Source: Myxococcales bacterium UBA1660 (lineage in GTDB: Bacteria; Myxococcota_A; Polyangia; Polyangiales; Houyiibacteriaceae). From it: 64,000 bases of DNA. The stretch is from the NCBI GenBank assembly GCA_002320815.1, contig DCLA01000086.1, positions 1 to 64,000 on the forward strand, read 5' to 3'. The notes beneath the pieces were generated by a model, which saw only the letters and a program-made list of their open reading frames with translations, ran no database searches and was not told the origin of the DNA. The number at the start of each line of letters is the position of its first letter. The first letter of the stretch is position 1. Shown one piece after another: positions 1-8,745 of this stretch. A program made the position numbers and the translations under genes.

Positions 1-35
1 AGCCCGCTCGGTGCGTCCTCGCGACGCCATGAGAT

Positions 36-73
36 GACCCGCCCTGCGCCTGGCGCGCAGGGGCGGGTCGTTT
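36..73 (+). terminator. Intrinsic terminator of an upstream gene outside the window
   Basis: A 14-bp stem (36-49 with 55-69, one bulged G in the right arm) closes a 5-nt loop and is followed by GTTT. It lies immediately before the first gene, so it probably ends a plus-strand gene to the left of the window. The T tract is short, so termination strength is uncertain. Confidence 0.55.
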
Positions 74-76
74 CAA

Positions 77-2386
77 ATGGATGGGGTGGGGCGCGAAACC
101 GAGACGACCGATCCGGTCACTCGTCTGATGCGGTCGCGGTGGGCGCGGCGGGCGGCGATGGCGCTGCTGAGCGCGCTGGCGCTCAGCGGTCTCATCGTGC
201 TGCCCGCGCTGGACGTGCAGCTCGATCCGCGGGCCCTGCTGCCCGAGGCGCCCGAACTCGACCGCGCGGAGGCCGCGTTCGCGGAGCGCTTCGACCGACC
301 CCAGGGGCCCGCGATCCTGGTGCGGGTCCACGCCGACGACGTCCTGAGCCGCGAGAGCCTCGACCGAATCCACGCGCTGGCTCGGGACCTCGAGGAGACC
401 GCGGGGGTCCACGACGTCCAGGGACCGATGACGGTGGCGCTACCGACGCCGCTGGCGGTGGACGAGCCCGGGGACGACGACGAGCTCGACGCCCTCCTGG
501 CCCTGGTGGAAGCCCACCCCACCGTCTTCCCCGGCGGGCTGGCGTCGGTGGCGGCGAACACCGGTGGCCCGACGTCCCTGGCGCGACCCTACGACGGCCC
601 GGGTGACGCCGCCGCGATCATCCGGGACCACCGGGAGCTCCTGGGATCGCTGGTTTCGGACGACGGCCGGGCCGCGCTCCTGGTGGTCGAGCTGGAGCGG
701 TCCGGGGTCGACGTCGAGGCCGTGCTCGCGCGCCACGCGGACCTCCAGCCCGAGGCGACCGGCGCGCCGCTCCTGGAGCGAGCCCTGCGCGAGGCGCTGA
801 TCGCCGACGCGCCCCTGCTGGTCGGGCTGGCGATGCTGGCCAACGCCCTGGTGCTCCTCCTCGCGATGCGCACCAAGCGCGGCCTGGCGCTGCCGATGGG
901 CGCCGCAGGGCTCAGCCTGGCCATCCTCTTCGTCTTCATGATCGGGATGGGGCAGCCCTTCACGCTGCTCCACGCGATGTTGCCCCCGCTCTTGCTGACG
1001 GTGGCCATCTCGGACGCCATCCACATCCTCTTCCGGCAGCGGGACAACCTGCGGGCCGCCCAGGCGTCCCTGGGCGATGCCACCGTGAGCAGCTTCGGGC
1101 GCGCGACGGAGCAACGGGTGACCGAGGCGACCGCGCGGGAGATGGCCGGCGCTTGCCTGGTGACCAGCCTGACCACCGCGGCGGGCTTCGGCGCGCTGGG
1201 GCTGGCGCACACCCGGGCGGTGCGCGAGCTGGCGCTCTGGGCCGCGCTCGGGGTGACCATCGCCTACGGCGTGACCCTGGTCTTCGTGATCACGAACCTC
1301 CGCGGCGCGCGCCTCCGGCCCCGCAGTCAGGGCCGGACCGCGGTCCGGGTGGCCACCTTCGCCGCGCGCCACGCCGGGATCTTCCTGGTGGCGTGGCTCG
1401 GTCTCGGCATCTTGGGGAGCCTGGCCGCCGGCGAGGTGGAGCGGGGCAGCCGGCTCCTGACGCCCTTCCCGGAGGATCTGGCGCCGGCGGCGGTGGCGCG
1501 GGCCGTGGACGCAGAGCACGGCGGCGCGCGCCGCTTGGAGGTGGTCAGCGGATCCCCGGAGACCACCCGGGCGCTCTCCGAGTGGGTCCGGTCCCAGGAG
1601 GGAGTGGTCGGGGTCCGCTCACCGGAGACCCTGCGCGCCGACGTCTGGCGCCACCTCTCCGGCAGCGAGGCCGGCGAGGAGGGCGAAGCGGCGACGCCGA
1701 CCGACGAACCCAGCCACGCCGCGCTCGGCGCGCTGGCGGGACCGCTCCTCGACGGTTGGGAGGCGGAAGGCGGCCAGCGCCTCGAGGTCCGCCTGCACGA
1801 CATCCCGGCCGAAGCCATCGTCGCCCTGGTGGCCGGCCTGGAAGAGCGGGGCGCCACGGCGGTGGTGGGCGACGCGGCGCGCACGGCGATGGCGGTGAGC
1901 ACCATCGAGGCCGACCTCCTGCGCACCTTCGCTTTCGCGCTGGTCGCCGTGTTCTTCCTGGTGGGCCTGGTGCTCCGGAGCGTGCGGCTGGGGCTCATCG
2001 CGCTCCTGCCCAACCTACTGCCCGTCGGCGTCGGGGTGGGGTGGATGGCGCTGCGGGGGATCGCCCTCGACGCGTCGACGGCGATGGTCTTCGCCGCGAC
2101 CCTGGGTCTCGCGGTCGACGGCACGGTCCACGCGCTGGTGCGCTTCCGGGCCCAATCGGTCCGGGGCGCCGAGCGCATCGAGCGCACCTTCCGCGAGGCG
2201 GGCCCGGGGATCCTGATCGGCGGCGCGACCCTCCTGGCCGGTTTCGGCGCGCTCTTCGCGAGCGACCTGCCGCCGGTGACCCGGTTCGCGGAGCTGGCGA
2301 GCGTGACCCTCTTCGTGGCCACCCTTGCCGAGCTCACGCTGCTGCCGCCGTTGCTGCGCCTCTTCGGCGAGAAGAAGCCCGGCTGA
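77..2386 (+). CDS. RND/MMPL-family exporter
   Basis: This 769-residue inner-membrane protein has the classical two-fold RND/MMPL layout. An N-terminal hydrophobic segment (about residues 25-50) is followed by an extracytoplasmic domain of about 180 residues, a block of membrane helices (about 245-390), a second soluble domain (about 410-610) and a second helical block (about 615-760). The family uses the proton gradient to export lipids, hopanoids or other hydrophobic molecules; the substrate here cannot be read. It is about the usual length for the short MMPL class. The ATG at 77 has no clear ribosome site; an ATG at 128 (M-R-S-R-W) just before the first helix is a credible alternative. It faces the Cdc48-like gene, with 49 bases between stop codons. 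Confidence 0.85.
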   Translation: MDGVGRETETTDPVTRLMRSRWARRAAMALLSALALSGLIVLPALDVQLDPRALLPEAPELDRAEAAFAERFDRPQGPAILVRVHADDVLSRESLDRIHALARDLEETAGVHDVQGPMTVALPTPLAVDEPGDDDELDALLALVEAHPTVFPGGLASVAANTGGPTSLARPYDGPGDAAAIIRDHRELLGSLVSDDGRAALLVVELERSGVDVEAVLARHADLQPEATGAPLLERALREALIADAPLLVGLAMLANALVLLLAMRTKRGLALPMGAAGLSLAILFVFMIGMGQPFTLLHAMLPPLLLTVAISDAIHILFRQRDNLRAAQASLGDATVSSFGRATEQRVTEATAREMAGACLVTSLTTAAGFGALGLAHTRAVRELALWAALGVTIAYGVTLVFVITNLRGARLRPRSQGRTAVRVATFAARHAGIFLVAWLGLGILGSLAAGEVERGSRLLTPFPEDLAPAAVARAVDAEHGGARRLEVVSGSPETTRALSEWVRSQEGVVGVRSPETLRADVWRHLSGSEAGEEGEAATPTDEPSHAALGALAGPLLDGWEAEGGQRLEVRLHDIPAEAIVALVAGLEERGATAVVGDAARTAMAVSTIEADLLRTFAFALVAVFFLVGLVLRSVRLGLIALLPNLLPVGVGVGWMALRGIALDASTAMVFAATLGLAVDGTVHALVRFRAQSVRGAERIERTFREAGPGILIGGATLLAGFGALFASDLPPVTRFAELASVTLFVATLAELTLLPPLLRLFGEKKPG

Positions 2387-2405
2387 GGCCGGGCGCCCGG
2401 GCCTC
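2385..2405. terminator. GC-rich hairpin between convergent genes
   Basis: A near-palindrome (GAGGCC ... GGGCCTC) overlaps the stop codon of the RND gene and precedes the convergent stop at 2436. It has no T tract, so it is only a weak candidate for a bidirectional terminator. Confidence 0.3.
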
Positions 2406-2435
2406 GGCGGCTCGGGCGCGGCGGCTGCTCCTCGG

Positions 2436-4709
2436 CTACTCCTCGGCGGGGCCGCCGAAGCCGATGCGGCGCCGGGTCGGCGCCTCGCGGTGGAGCTCCT
2501 CCTGGATCTTCTTGTAGGCGGCGTCCATCTCGGCGGTCACCGAGGGCCGGGTGTCGGCCCGGGCCTTCTCGAAGGTGGCCATGTCGATGTGCTCCACGTT
2601 CAGGTCCCCGCGGAGCGCCAGGAGTCCGGCGCGCCGGACCAGGTCCTCCAGGTCGGCGCCGGTGTAGCCCTTGGTGGACTCGGCTAGCGCGGTGAGGTTC
2701 ACGTCGTCGCCTAGCGGCATGCCCCGGGTGTGGATGCGCAAGATGGTCTCGCGCCCCTCGGCGCTGGGCACCGGGACGTAGATGAGCTCATCGAAGCGGC
2801 CGGGGCGGAGGAGCGCCGGATCCACCAGGGTGGGCTGGTTGGTGGCGCCGATGACCACCACGTGCCGGAGCTCCTCGAGGCCGTCCATCTCCGCCAGGAT
2901 GGTGTTGACCACCCGCTCGGTGACCGCCGGCTCGCCGAGCCCGCCGCCGCGGCGGGGGACCAGGGAGTCGATCTCGTCGATGAAGATCACCGTGGGCGCC
3001 ACCTGCCGGGCGCGCTGGAAGAGCCGGGCGATCTGCTTCTCGGACTCGCCGTACCACTTGCTGAGCAGGTCCGAGGAGCGCACCGAGATGAAGTTCGCCT
3101 CGGCCTCCCGGGCCACGGCCTTGGCCAGGAGGGTCTTGCCGGTGCCGGGAGGGCCATAGAGCAGGAACCCCTTGGCCGGGCGGATCCCCAGGCGCTCGAA
3201 GGCCTCGGGGTGCTTCAGCGGGAGCTCCACGCCCTCGCGGAGGGCGGTCTTGGCGTCGTTCAGGCCGCCAATCGCTTCCCAGGTGACCTTGGGGGAGTCG
3301 ATCATGATCTCCCGGAGCGCGGAGGGTTGGACCCGCTTCAGCCCCTCGGTGAAGTCGTGGTGGGTGACCACCAGACTCTCCAGCACCGACTGGGGGATCT
3401 CCTCGGCGCCCAGGTCGATCTCCGGCAGGCGCCGCCGGAGCGACTCGAGGGCCGCCTCCCGGGCCAGGGCCCCGAGGTCGGCGCCGACGAAGCCGTAGGT
3501 GATGCGGGCCAGCTCGTCGAGATCGACGTCGTCGGCCAGGGGCATGCCCCGGGCGTGGATGGCGAGAACCTCCCGGCGTCCCTCGGCGCTGGGCGCGCCG
3601 ATGACCAGCTCGCGGTCGAAGCGACCAGGCCGGCGGAGCGCTTCGTCGATGGCCTCGGGCCGGTTGGTGGCGCCGATGACGATGACGTTCTGCCGCGGCT
3701 TCAGGCCGTCCATCAGGGTCAGGAGCTGCGCGACAAGGCGCCGCTCGCCTTCGCCGGTGACCTCCGCCCGCTTGGGGGCGATGGAGTCGATCTCGTCGAA
3801 GAAGATGATCGACGGAGCGGCCTTCTCCGCTTCCTCGAAGATCTCCCGGAGGCGTCCCTCGGACTCGCCGTAGTGCTTGCCGACGATCTCCGGTCCGTTG
3901 ACGATGAAGAACTGCGCGTCGGCCTCGTTGGCGACGGCGCGGGCCAGCAGGGTCTTGCCGGTCCCGGGCGGTCCATGGAGGAGCACGCCCTTGGGCGGAT
4001 CGATGCCCAGCCGCTGGAAGAGCACCGGGTGCTTCAGCGGGAGTTCGATCATCTCCCGGACCTGGTCGAGGGTCTCGGAGAGCCCGCCGACGTCGTCGTA
4101 GGTGACGTCGATGACCCGGGGCTCCTCGGGCTCCGAGTACTCCGGGAGGAGCACCATCTCGGTCTCGGGCGTGATGCGCACGATGCCGGTGGGTTGGCTG
4201 GAGACCACCACCAGCCGGACCTCCTGCAGACCCCAGGCCTTGCGGCGACTGAAGGCGTTGGCCAGCTCGGGCGGGATCCCCTCGCCGGGCTGGTTGCCCG
4301 GGTGGAACACGCTGGTGCTGACCACGTTGCCGGTGTGCACCGGGCGGCCGAGGAAGGTGCGCTTCAGGGCGTCGCCGGAACCGGAGAGGCGCACGTTGGC
4401 CTGGGCCGGACCGAGGGTCACCCGCCGCGCGGGCTTGGGGTCGACCTTGCGCACGCTGACCGGATCGCGGACGCCCACGCCGGCGTTGGTCCGCTCGATG
4501 CCATCGAGCCGGATGATGTCGATGCCGGCGTCCTCGGGGTAGGGCGGCAGCGCGATGGCCGCCGAGATCCGCTTGCCCTCGATGGCGACTACGTCGCCGG
4601 GGCGCAGCCCCAGGGCCTCCATCGCTTCGGCGCTCACTCGCGCCACGCCCTTGCCCTGGTCTTGGCTGCTGGCGGCTGCCACCTGCAGCGAGACGGTGTC
4701 GTCACTCAT
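2436..4709 (-). CDS. Cdc48/VAT-type double AAA+ ATPase
   Basis: 757 residues with the full Cdc48/p97 architecture. There is an N-domain with double-psi barrel (about 5-95) and a second N-subdomain (about 100-185), then D1 and D2 AAA modules. D1 has Walker A GPPGTGKT (246-253) and Walker B IIFFDE (301-306). D2 has Walker A at 519-526 and Walker B VIFIDE (574-579). Both modules keep R-x-PGRFD arginine-finger motifs. The predicted pore loops are aromatic (K-H-Y-G in D1, K-W-Y-G in D2), which in archaeal VAT goes with protein unfolding. The C-terminus lacks the hydrophobic-Tyr-X tail used to dock on 20S proteasomes. It probably extracts or unfolds proteins using ATP. ATG start; 78 bases downstream of the 124-residue gene on the same strand. 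Such proteins are universal in archaea and eukaryotes but patchy in bacteria. Confidence 0.95.
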   Translation of the reverse strand: MSDDTVSLQVAAASSQDQGKGVARVSAEAMEALGLRPGDVVAIEGKRISAAIALPPYPEDAGIDIIRLDGIERTNAGVGVRDPVSVRKVDPKPARRVTLGPAQANVRLSGSGDALKRTFLGRPVHTGNVVSTSVFHPGNQPGEGIPPELANAFSRRKAWGLQEVRLVVVSSQPTGIVRITPETEMVLLPEYSEPEEPRVIDVTYDDVGGLSETLDQVREMIELPLKHPVLFQRLGIDPPKGVLLHGPPGTGKTLLARAVANEADAQFFIVNGPEIVGKHYGESEGRLREIFEEAEKAAPSIIFFDEIDSIAPKRAEVTGEGERRLVAQLLTLMDGLKPRQNVIVIGATNRPEAIDEALRRPGRFDRELVIGAPSAEGRREVLAIHARGMPLADDVDLDELARITYGFVGADLGALAREAALESLRRRLPEIDLGAEEIPQSVLESLVVTHHDFTEGLKRVQPSALREIMIDSPKVTWEAIGGLNDAKTALREGVELPLKHPEAFERLGIRPAKGFLLYGPPGTGKTLLAKAVAREAEANFISVRSSDLLSKWYGESEKQIARLFQRARQVAPTVIFIDEIDSLVPRRGGGLGEPAVTERVVNTILAEMDGLEELRHVVVIGATNQPTLVDPALLRPGRFDELIYVPVPSAEGRETILRIHTRGMPLGDDVNLTALAESTKGYTGADLEDLVRRAGLLALRGDLNVEHIDMATFEKARADTRPSVTAEMDAAYKKIQEELHREAPTRRRIGFGGPAEE

Positions 4710-4787
4710 GAACCGATTGGGGTGTCGGCCCGGGGTGATGTCAACGGTCCGCGTGGACGGGAACGGCGGTCGGCGCCGGGGAACCGG

Positions 4788-5162
4788 TCAGAATCGGTGC
4801 CGTAAGGGGTCGTGGCCGAGGAGCATCAGCCGCGTGCGCCACGCGGAGTGCTCCACGTCGCCCGGCGGGCGCGCATCGAGGAGATCCCGGATGACCGTCG
4901 CGGCCCGGCCCATGAGCCGGTGGTCCTCGTCGGTGAGCTCACCGGTCCGCTTCCGCTGGAGGGTCGCGAGCTGGCAGAGCGAGTCCGAGACCATCGGCAG
5001 CGCCGGGACGGGTGCGAGGGGCGCGTGGGCCTGCTTCCAGACCCGCTCCATCTCGTCGGCGGTGAGGTTCACGAACGAACCGTAGGCCCGCTGGATAGCC
5101 GCCCGGGCCCGGGGGGACAGGGACGGCTCCGGCGGCCGGGCTTCTTCGTGGCTCAGGCTCAT
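4788..5162 (-). CDS. Small conserved-looking protein, function unknown
   Basis: A 124-residue soluble protein without signal peptide or membrane segment. Charged, helix-prone stretches (about 18-45 and 62-100) surround a Pro/Ala-rich stretch (about 47-57). Its ATG at 5162 overlaps the stop codon of the AI-2E-family permease by 4 bases (ATGA), so the two are translationally coupled. This coupling, and normal codon use, argue that it is real although it is not the longest open frame here. No family was recognised. The Cdc48-like gene follows 78 bases later and may share the transcript. Confidence 0.7.
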   Translation of the reverse strand: MSLSHEEARPPEPSLSPRARAAIQRAYGSFVNLTADEMERVWKQAHAPLAPVPALPMVSDSLCQLATLQRKRTGELTDEDHRLMGRAATVIRDLLDARPPGDVEHSAWRTRLMLLGHDPLRHRF

Positions 5163-6424
5163 GGCGTGGTGGTGGCCGGCCGACTGGCGGGCGGCACGGC
5201 GGCCGTCGCGGCCACGGGGTTCGGTTCGTCGTCTTCGAGGGCTTCGCCCGCGTCGGAGACCAGGTCGGCGATCCAGCTCCACTTGGGGCTCTTGGCCGCC
5301 AGGGAGATGAAGAGGACCGTCATGGGGACCGAGAGTAGCGCGCCGCCGATGCCCCAGACCCAGCCCCAGAAGACGACGCTGAGCAGGACGACCAGGGGCG
5401 AGATGCGCAGCGCGCGGCCCTGGACCATGGGCTCGAGCCACTGGCCGATGGCGACCTGGACCACCGTGAGGGTGGCCAAGACGGTGATGCAGAAGGCGCC
5501 GCCACCCTGGCTCAGGGCCACGATGCTGGGGGGCACGACCGCGACCAGCGAGCCGATGTTGGGGATGAAGTTCAGGAGGAACGCCACCACACCCCAGAGC
5601 GGGGCGTCGCGGACTCCGAAGGCCCAACACGCCAGGGTGGTCCCGGTGCCGGTCAGGAGGCTCATGATCACCCGGGTCCACATGTAGCGGCGGAAGCGCC
5701 CGGTGACGTCGCCGAGGGTGTCGATGAGACCGGGGCTGCGATCCTCGAGGACGCGGGTCATGCGCTTGCGCCACCGCCCCGCCTCGGAGACGGCGAAGAC
5801 GGTGAACATCACGATGAGGAAGGCGACGCTGGCGGAGAGGAAGAACGCCCGGAGACCGTTGCGGGCCATCTCGCGGGCCTGGTCGGGGTCGGGGTCGAGG
5901 GCGGCGCCGATGGCGGGGAAGAGGTCCTTCTGCTGCTCGGCAAACTCGCGGAGCGATTCGGTGTAGGCGTCGATGTTCCCGATGAAGCCCTTCATCGCCC
6001 AGTAGAGGAGCCCGACGAAGCCGGCGCAGATCGCGCCGAGGGTCGCCAGGGTCCCGAGGACCGCGACCACCCGATGGGTTCGCTTCTGGAGCCAGGAGTG
6101 CACCGGCCAGGTGAGGATCACCAAGAAGGCGGCGACCGCGAGGGGCATGGTCACCATCGCCGTCGCCTGGAGCGACGCGATGAAGATCGCGGCGGCGATG
6201 ATGGGCAGGGAGAAGGCCGCCGCGTCCACGAGGCGCCGCCGGCGGCGCTCGAAGCGGATCATCTTCGGCGCCTGGACGACCGCGCTCCGGTCCTCCGGCT
6301 GGGCGTAGGTGCCGGTGCGGCGGTGAGCGGGGAGCGACGACTCGTTCACCTCGAGCTCGGCGGCGTCTTGCTCCAGCTCGTCGGGGAACGACCCATCGTC
6401 GGTGGATCGGGAAGGGAAGCCCAT
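5159..6424 (-). CDS. AI-2E family (PerM/YhhT-like) membrane transporter
   Basis: 421 residues: a charged N-terminal tail of about 65 residues, then paired helices (about 68-105 and 115-145), a soluble loop (about 150-200) and further hydrophobic helices to about residue 385. This is the arrangement of the AI-2E/PerM family, whose members range from putative autoinducer-2 exporters to Na+/H+ antiporters, so the substrate is not predictable. The N-tail is longer than usual for the family and acidic. ATG start at 6424. The stop overlaps the start of the next gene by 4 bases, making a two-gene operon with the 124-residue protein. Confidence 0.88.
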   Translation of the reverse strand: MGFPSRSTDDGSFPDELEQDAAELEVNESSLPAHRRTGTYAQPEDRSAVVQAPKMIRFERRRRRLVDAAAFSLPIIAAAIFIASLQATAMVTMPLAVAAFLVILTWPVHSWLQKRTHRVVAVLGTLATLGAICAGFVGLLYWAMKGFIGNIDAYTESLREFAEQQKDLFPAIGAALDPDPDQAREMARNGLRAFFLSASVAFLIVMFTVFAVSEAGRWRKRMTRVLEDRSPGLIDTLGDVTGRFRRYMWTRVIMSLLTGTGTTLACWAFGVRDAPLWGVVAFLLNFIPNIGSLVAVVPPSIVALSQGGGAFCITVLATLTVVQVAIGQWLEPMVQGRALRISPLVVLLSVVFWGWVWGIGGALLSVPMTVLFISLAAKSPKWSWIADLVSDAGEALEDDEPNPVAATAAVPPASRPATTTP

Positions 6425-6491
6425 CGTGCCCTTTGCTCAGCAATTCCCTTGCCAGCGGATCGCGGTCGATCTCGACGGCGGGTCGGGGCGA

Positions 6492-6728
6492 TCACGCGTC
6501 GGGGCGAAATCGATCGTGGCGGGCTGCCTCGATCGCTTCCGGGTCGGGCGGGGCGTCGGCGGCCATGGCCCCTGCGAGTGCCTCGGCGGCGAGGGCCTCG
6601 CCGGAGCTGGCGACCTGGCGGATCGCCGACGGTCTCATGGGGACGGTGGTCTTGGGGACCGCGGGGACCTCGGCCTGGGGGGTCGCGGCCTCGTCGGGTG
6701 CCGCAGCGGGGGAGCGCTCGTCGGACAT
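6492..6728 (-). CDS. Possible small acidic protein, function unknown
   Basis: A 78-codon frame with ATG at 6728, lying 67 bases upstream of the AI-2E-family gene on the same strand. The product is rich in Ala, Pro and Glu, with a central segment (about 30-60) that could form a helix. It has no recognisable domain. The composition fits a real protein better than neighbouring frames do, but there is no clear ribosome-binding site, so it stays tentative. Confidence 0.4.
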   Translation of the reverse strand: MSDERSPAAAPDEAATPQAEVPAVPKTTVPMRPSAIRQVASSGEALAAEALAGAMAADAPPDPEAIEAARHDRFRPDA

Positions 6729-7058
6729 GCGCGCGGGGAGAGCAAGGAGTCTGCCACGCAAAAGGGGGCTCGGAGCGCCCGGTTGCCGTGGCTGGGCAGG
6801 GGAATCGGGCGTTTTCGGCCGGGGCACTTTGCCGAGTCCACCCGAGGGGAGGCCTGGCGTCCGGAGGGAAGCTGCGGACCCCGGAGGCCGTGGCGTCGAG
6901 GTCGCCTCGATCGAGGCAAGGCACCGCGGTCGACCACTCGGATCGCCCACGATTGGGGCTGGCATGGGCACTGCAGCGTAGGCCGACCAGAGCGTCACCG
7001 CGGCCTCGGCCCCATCGACGCCGACCTCGAAAACCCGAACCCAACCCGAAGACCGAGA
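6729..7058. other. Divergent intergenic region
   Basis: About 330 bases between a possible minus-strand microprotein and the plus-strand lipoprotein. No convincing gene was seen. It holds one sigma54-like promoter (listed separately) and several short GC-rich dyads without T tracts. Confidence 0.6.
6960..6975 (+). promoter_or_regulatory. Candidate sigma54 (-24/-12) promoter
   Basis: The sequence TGGCATG-GGCA-CTGCA matches the sigma54 consensus TGGCACG-N4-TTGCA with two substitutions. The essential GG and GC dinucleotides are kept at the correct spacing. It lies 83 bases before the ATG at 7059, giving a predicted leader of about 70 bases. No binding protein for this site is encoded next to it. 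Confidence 0.5.
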
Positions 7059-7364
7059 ATGACCATGAAGAAGATCTGGATGCCTTTCGCCATCGTTTCC
7101 GCCCTCGCCCTCGGAACCACCGGCTGCTCCGAGCAGACGCAGGACAACGCCGAGGCGACCTTCGAGTCCGCAGGCCAGGACATCGACCGCGCAGGTGACC
7201 GGGTCGAGGCCGCGGGTGAGCGCGCCGGCGACCGCATGGAGGCCGCGGGGGACCGCGCCGAGGCCGAGTGGGACCAGGAGATGAACGAGCTCGACCGCGA
7301 GATCGAGCAGGAGCGCGCCGAGGAGGCCCGTGAGGACGCCCTCGAGGATCGCTACGAGAACTGA
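7059..7364 (+). CDS. Small lipoprotein with charged repeats
   Basis: A 101-residue predicted lipoprotein. A short basic N-terminus and hydrophobic core end in T-T-G-C (Cys 23), a plausible lipobox. The mature part is almost purely helical and acidic. It contains near-repeats of a heptad-like unit (A-G-D-R-V-E-A, A-G-E-R-A-G-D, A-G-D-R-A-E-A) reminiscent of amphipathic-helix stress or lipid-associated proteins. It probably sits in an envelope membrane. ATG at 7059, with another in-frame ATG at 7065. A sigma54-like promoter lies upstream and a strong terminator downstream, so it is probably transcribed alone. The molecular role is unknown. Confidence 0.8.
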   Translation: MTMKKIWMPFAIVSALALGTTGCSEQTQDNAEATFESAGQDIDRAGDRVEAAGERAGDRMEAAGDRAEAEWDQEMNELDREIEQERAEEAREDALEDRYEN

Positions 7365-7400
7365 CCTCCGCGCTTTGGGGCCTCGCGCCCCGCGCGAGAA

Positions 7401-7431
7401 GCGCCGGTGACCGAGGGTCGCCGGCGTTTTT
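7401..7431 (+). terminator. Strong intrinsic terminator
   Basis: An 11-bp stem (7402-7412 with 7416-7426, one G-U pair) closes a GAG loop and is followed by five T residues. It ends the small lipoprotein gene and separates it from the kinase gene downstream. Confidence 0.9.
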
Positions 7432-7472
7432 CGTGGTGCGCGGCCCGGTGAGGTGCTCCACTGCCCCCGTCG

Positions 7473-8738
7473 ATGGGCAAGCCGCTCCGCCGCCGAGCCA
7501 AGCTCGGGAAGTACACGCTGGAGAAGCGACTGGGCGAGGGCGCCTACGCGCAGGTCTGGCGCGCGAAGGACACCGTCGAGGGGCACGTGGTGGCCCTGAA
7601 GATCGTCCTACCCTCCGGCATCGAGGACATGGGCCGCGACCGGGTGGTCCGGGAGGCCCGGGTGGTCTCGCACCTGGAGCACCCCAACGTCCTTCCGGTG
7701 CAGAACGCGGATTGGGTCGACGACTACTTCGTCCTGGCGACCCAGCTCTGCAAGCACAGCCTCACCGACGACGCGCCCGCCAAGCGCTCTCCGACCCGCG
7801 CCCTCAACCTGCTGCGCGACGTGGCCGCCGGGCTGGCCCACGCCCACGAGCGGGGCGTGCTCCATCGGGACATCAAGCCGGACAACGTCCTGATCGGTGA
7901 GGACGGCCGGGCGCTGGTCTCCGACTTCGGGTTCGCCCGCTGGCAGGAGGAGAAGACCCTCACCCAGTGCGGAACCCTCGGCTACATGGCGCCGGAGCAG
8001 GCCTACGGGAAACCGGCGCCGACGTCCGATGTCTTCTCCTGGGGTCTGGTGGCCTACGAGCTCCTCACCGGGACCCTGCCCACCTGGCCCTTCGAGTGGC
8101 CGCTGGTGAAGGCCGACCGCTTCACCGCGCGGGTCCCCAAGCCCTTCCGCCCGGTGATCCGCACCGCCGTCTCGTTCCATCCCCAGGAGCGCTATCCGGA
8201 CGCGGTGCACCTGCTCGAGGCCTACGACGAGGCCGCCCGCGCCGTCGCCGAGTCGAAGCGCAAGGACGACCTCCCGCCAGCGCGCCAGGTGCTGGCCGAG
8301 ACCTTCGGGGCCCACCACGGGGGGCGTCTCCGGATGAGCTTCGCGTGTCGTCGCTGCGGCGGGGGGATCGCCGAGGCCATGCGCCACTGTCCCTGGTGCG
8401 GGACCAGCGACCACAGCTTCCGAGAGGTCAGCGGCTTCCCACTCTTCTGTCCCACCTGCGAACGCGGCGTGCGTCCCGAGTGGAGCGCCTGTGGATGGTG
8501 CGGGACCCGTCTGCAGTCCAACGGGCGCAAGGTGCCCAAGGACCCGCGCGCCGTCCGCGCGTGCGCCCGCCGCGAGTGCGAAGGCGAGCTCCGTCCGTTC
8601 ATGCGCGCCTGCCCCGAGTGCGGCACCCGGGAGCGGCGACCCTGGCGAGCCCAGGGCCTCCCCGACCGGTGCCGTCGCTGCGAGGGGCCGGTGAACGACG
8701 ACTACTTCACCTACTGCCCGTGGTGCGGCACGGCCTAG
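7473..8738 (+). CDS. Ser/Thr protein kinase fused to four zinc ribbons
   Basis: 421 residues. The N-terminal Hanks-type kinase domain (about 12-255) has a Gly-rich loop G-E-G-A-Y-A (21-26), ATP-binding Lys 43, HRD at 131-133, DFG at 151-153 and an A-P-E motif (173-175), so it should be active. The C-terminal third (290-421) carries four paired Cys knuckles: C292/C295-C306/C309, C326/C329-C340/C343, C364/C369-C380/C383 and C400/C403-C415/C418. These look like tandem zinc ribbons, which usually bind nucleic acid or protein. There is no membrane segment, so it should be cytoplasmic, unlike most bacterial kinases of this family. ATG at 7473, just after the terminator. Its stop is only 7 bases from the convergent SIR2 gene. 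Confidence 0.9.
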   Translation: MGKPLRRRAKLGKYTLEKRLGEGAYAQVWRAKDTVEGHVVALKIVLPSGIEDMGRDRVVREARVVSHLEHPNVLPVQNADWVDDYFVLATQLCKHSLTDDAPAKRSPTRALNLLRDVAAGLAHAHERGVLHRDIKPDNVLIGEDGRALVSDFGFARWQEEKTLTQCGTLGYMAPEQAYGKPAPTSDVFSWGLVAYELLTGTLPTWPFEWPLVKADRFTARVPKPFRPVIRTAVSFHPQERYPDAVHLLEAYDEAARAVAESKRKDDLPPARQVLAETFGAHHGGRLRMSFACRRCGGGIAEAMRHCPWCGTSDHSFREVSGFPLFCPTCERGVRPEWSACGWCGTRLQSNGRKVPKDPRAVRACARRECEGELRPFMRACPECGTRERRPWRAQGLPDRCRRCEGPVNDDYFTYCPWCGTA

Positions 8739-8745
8739 GGTCCGC

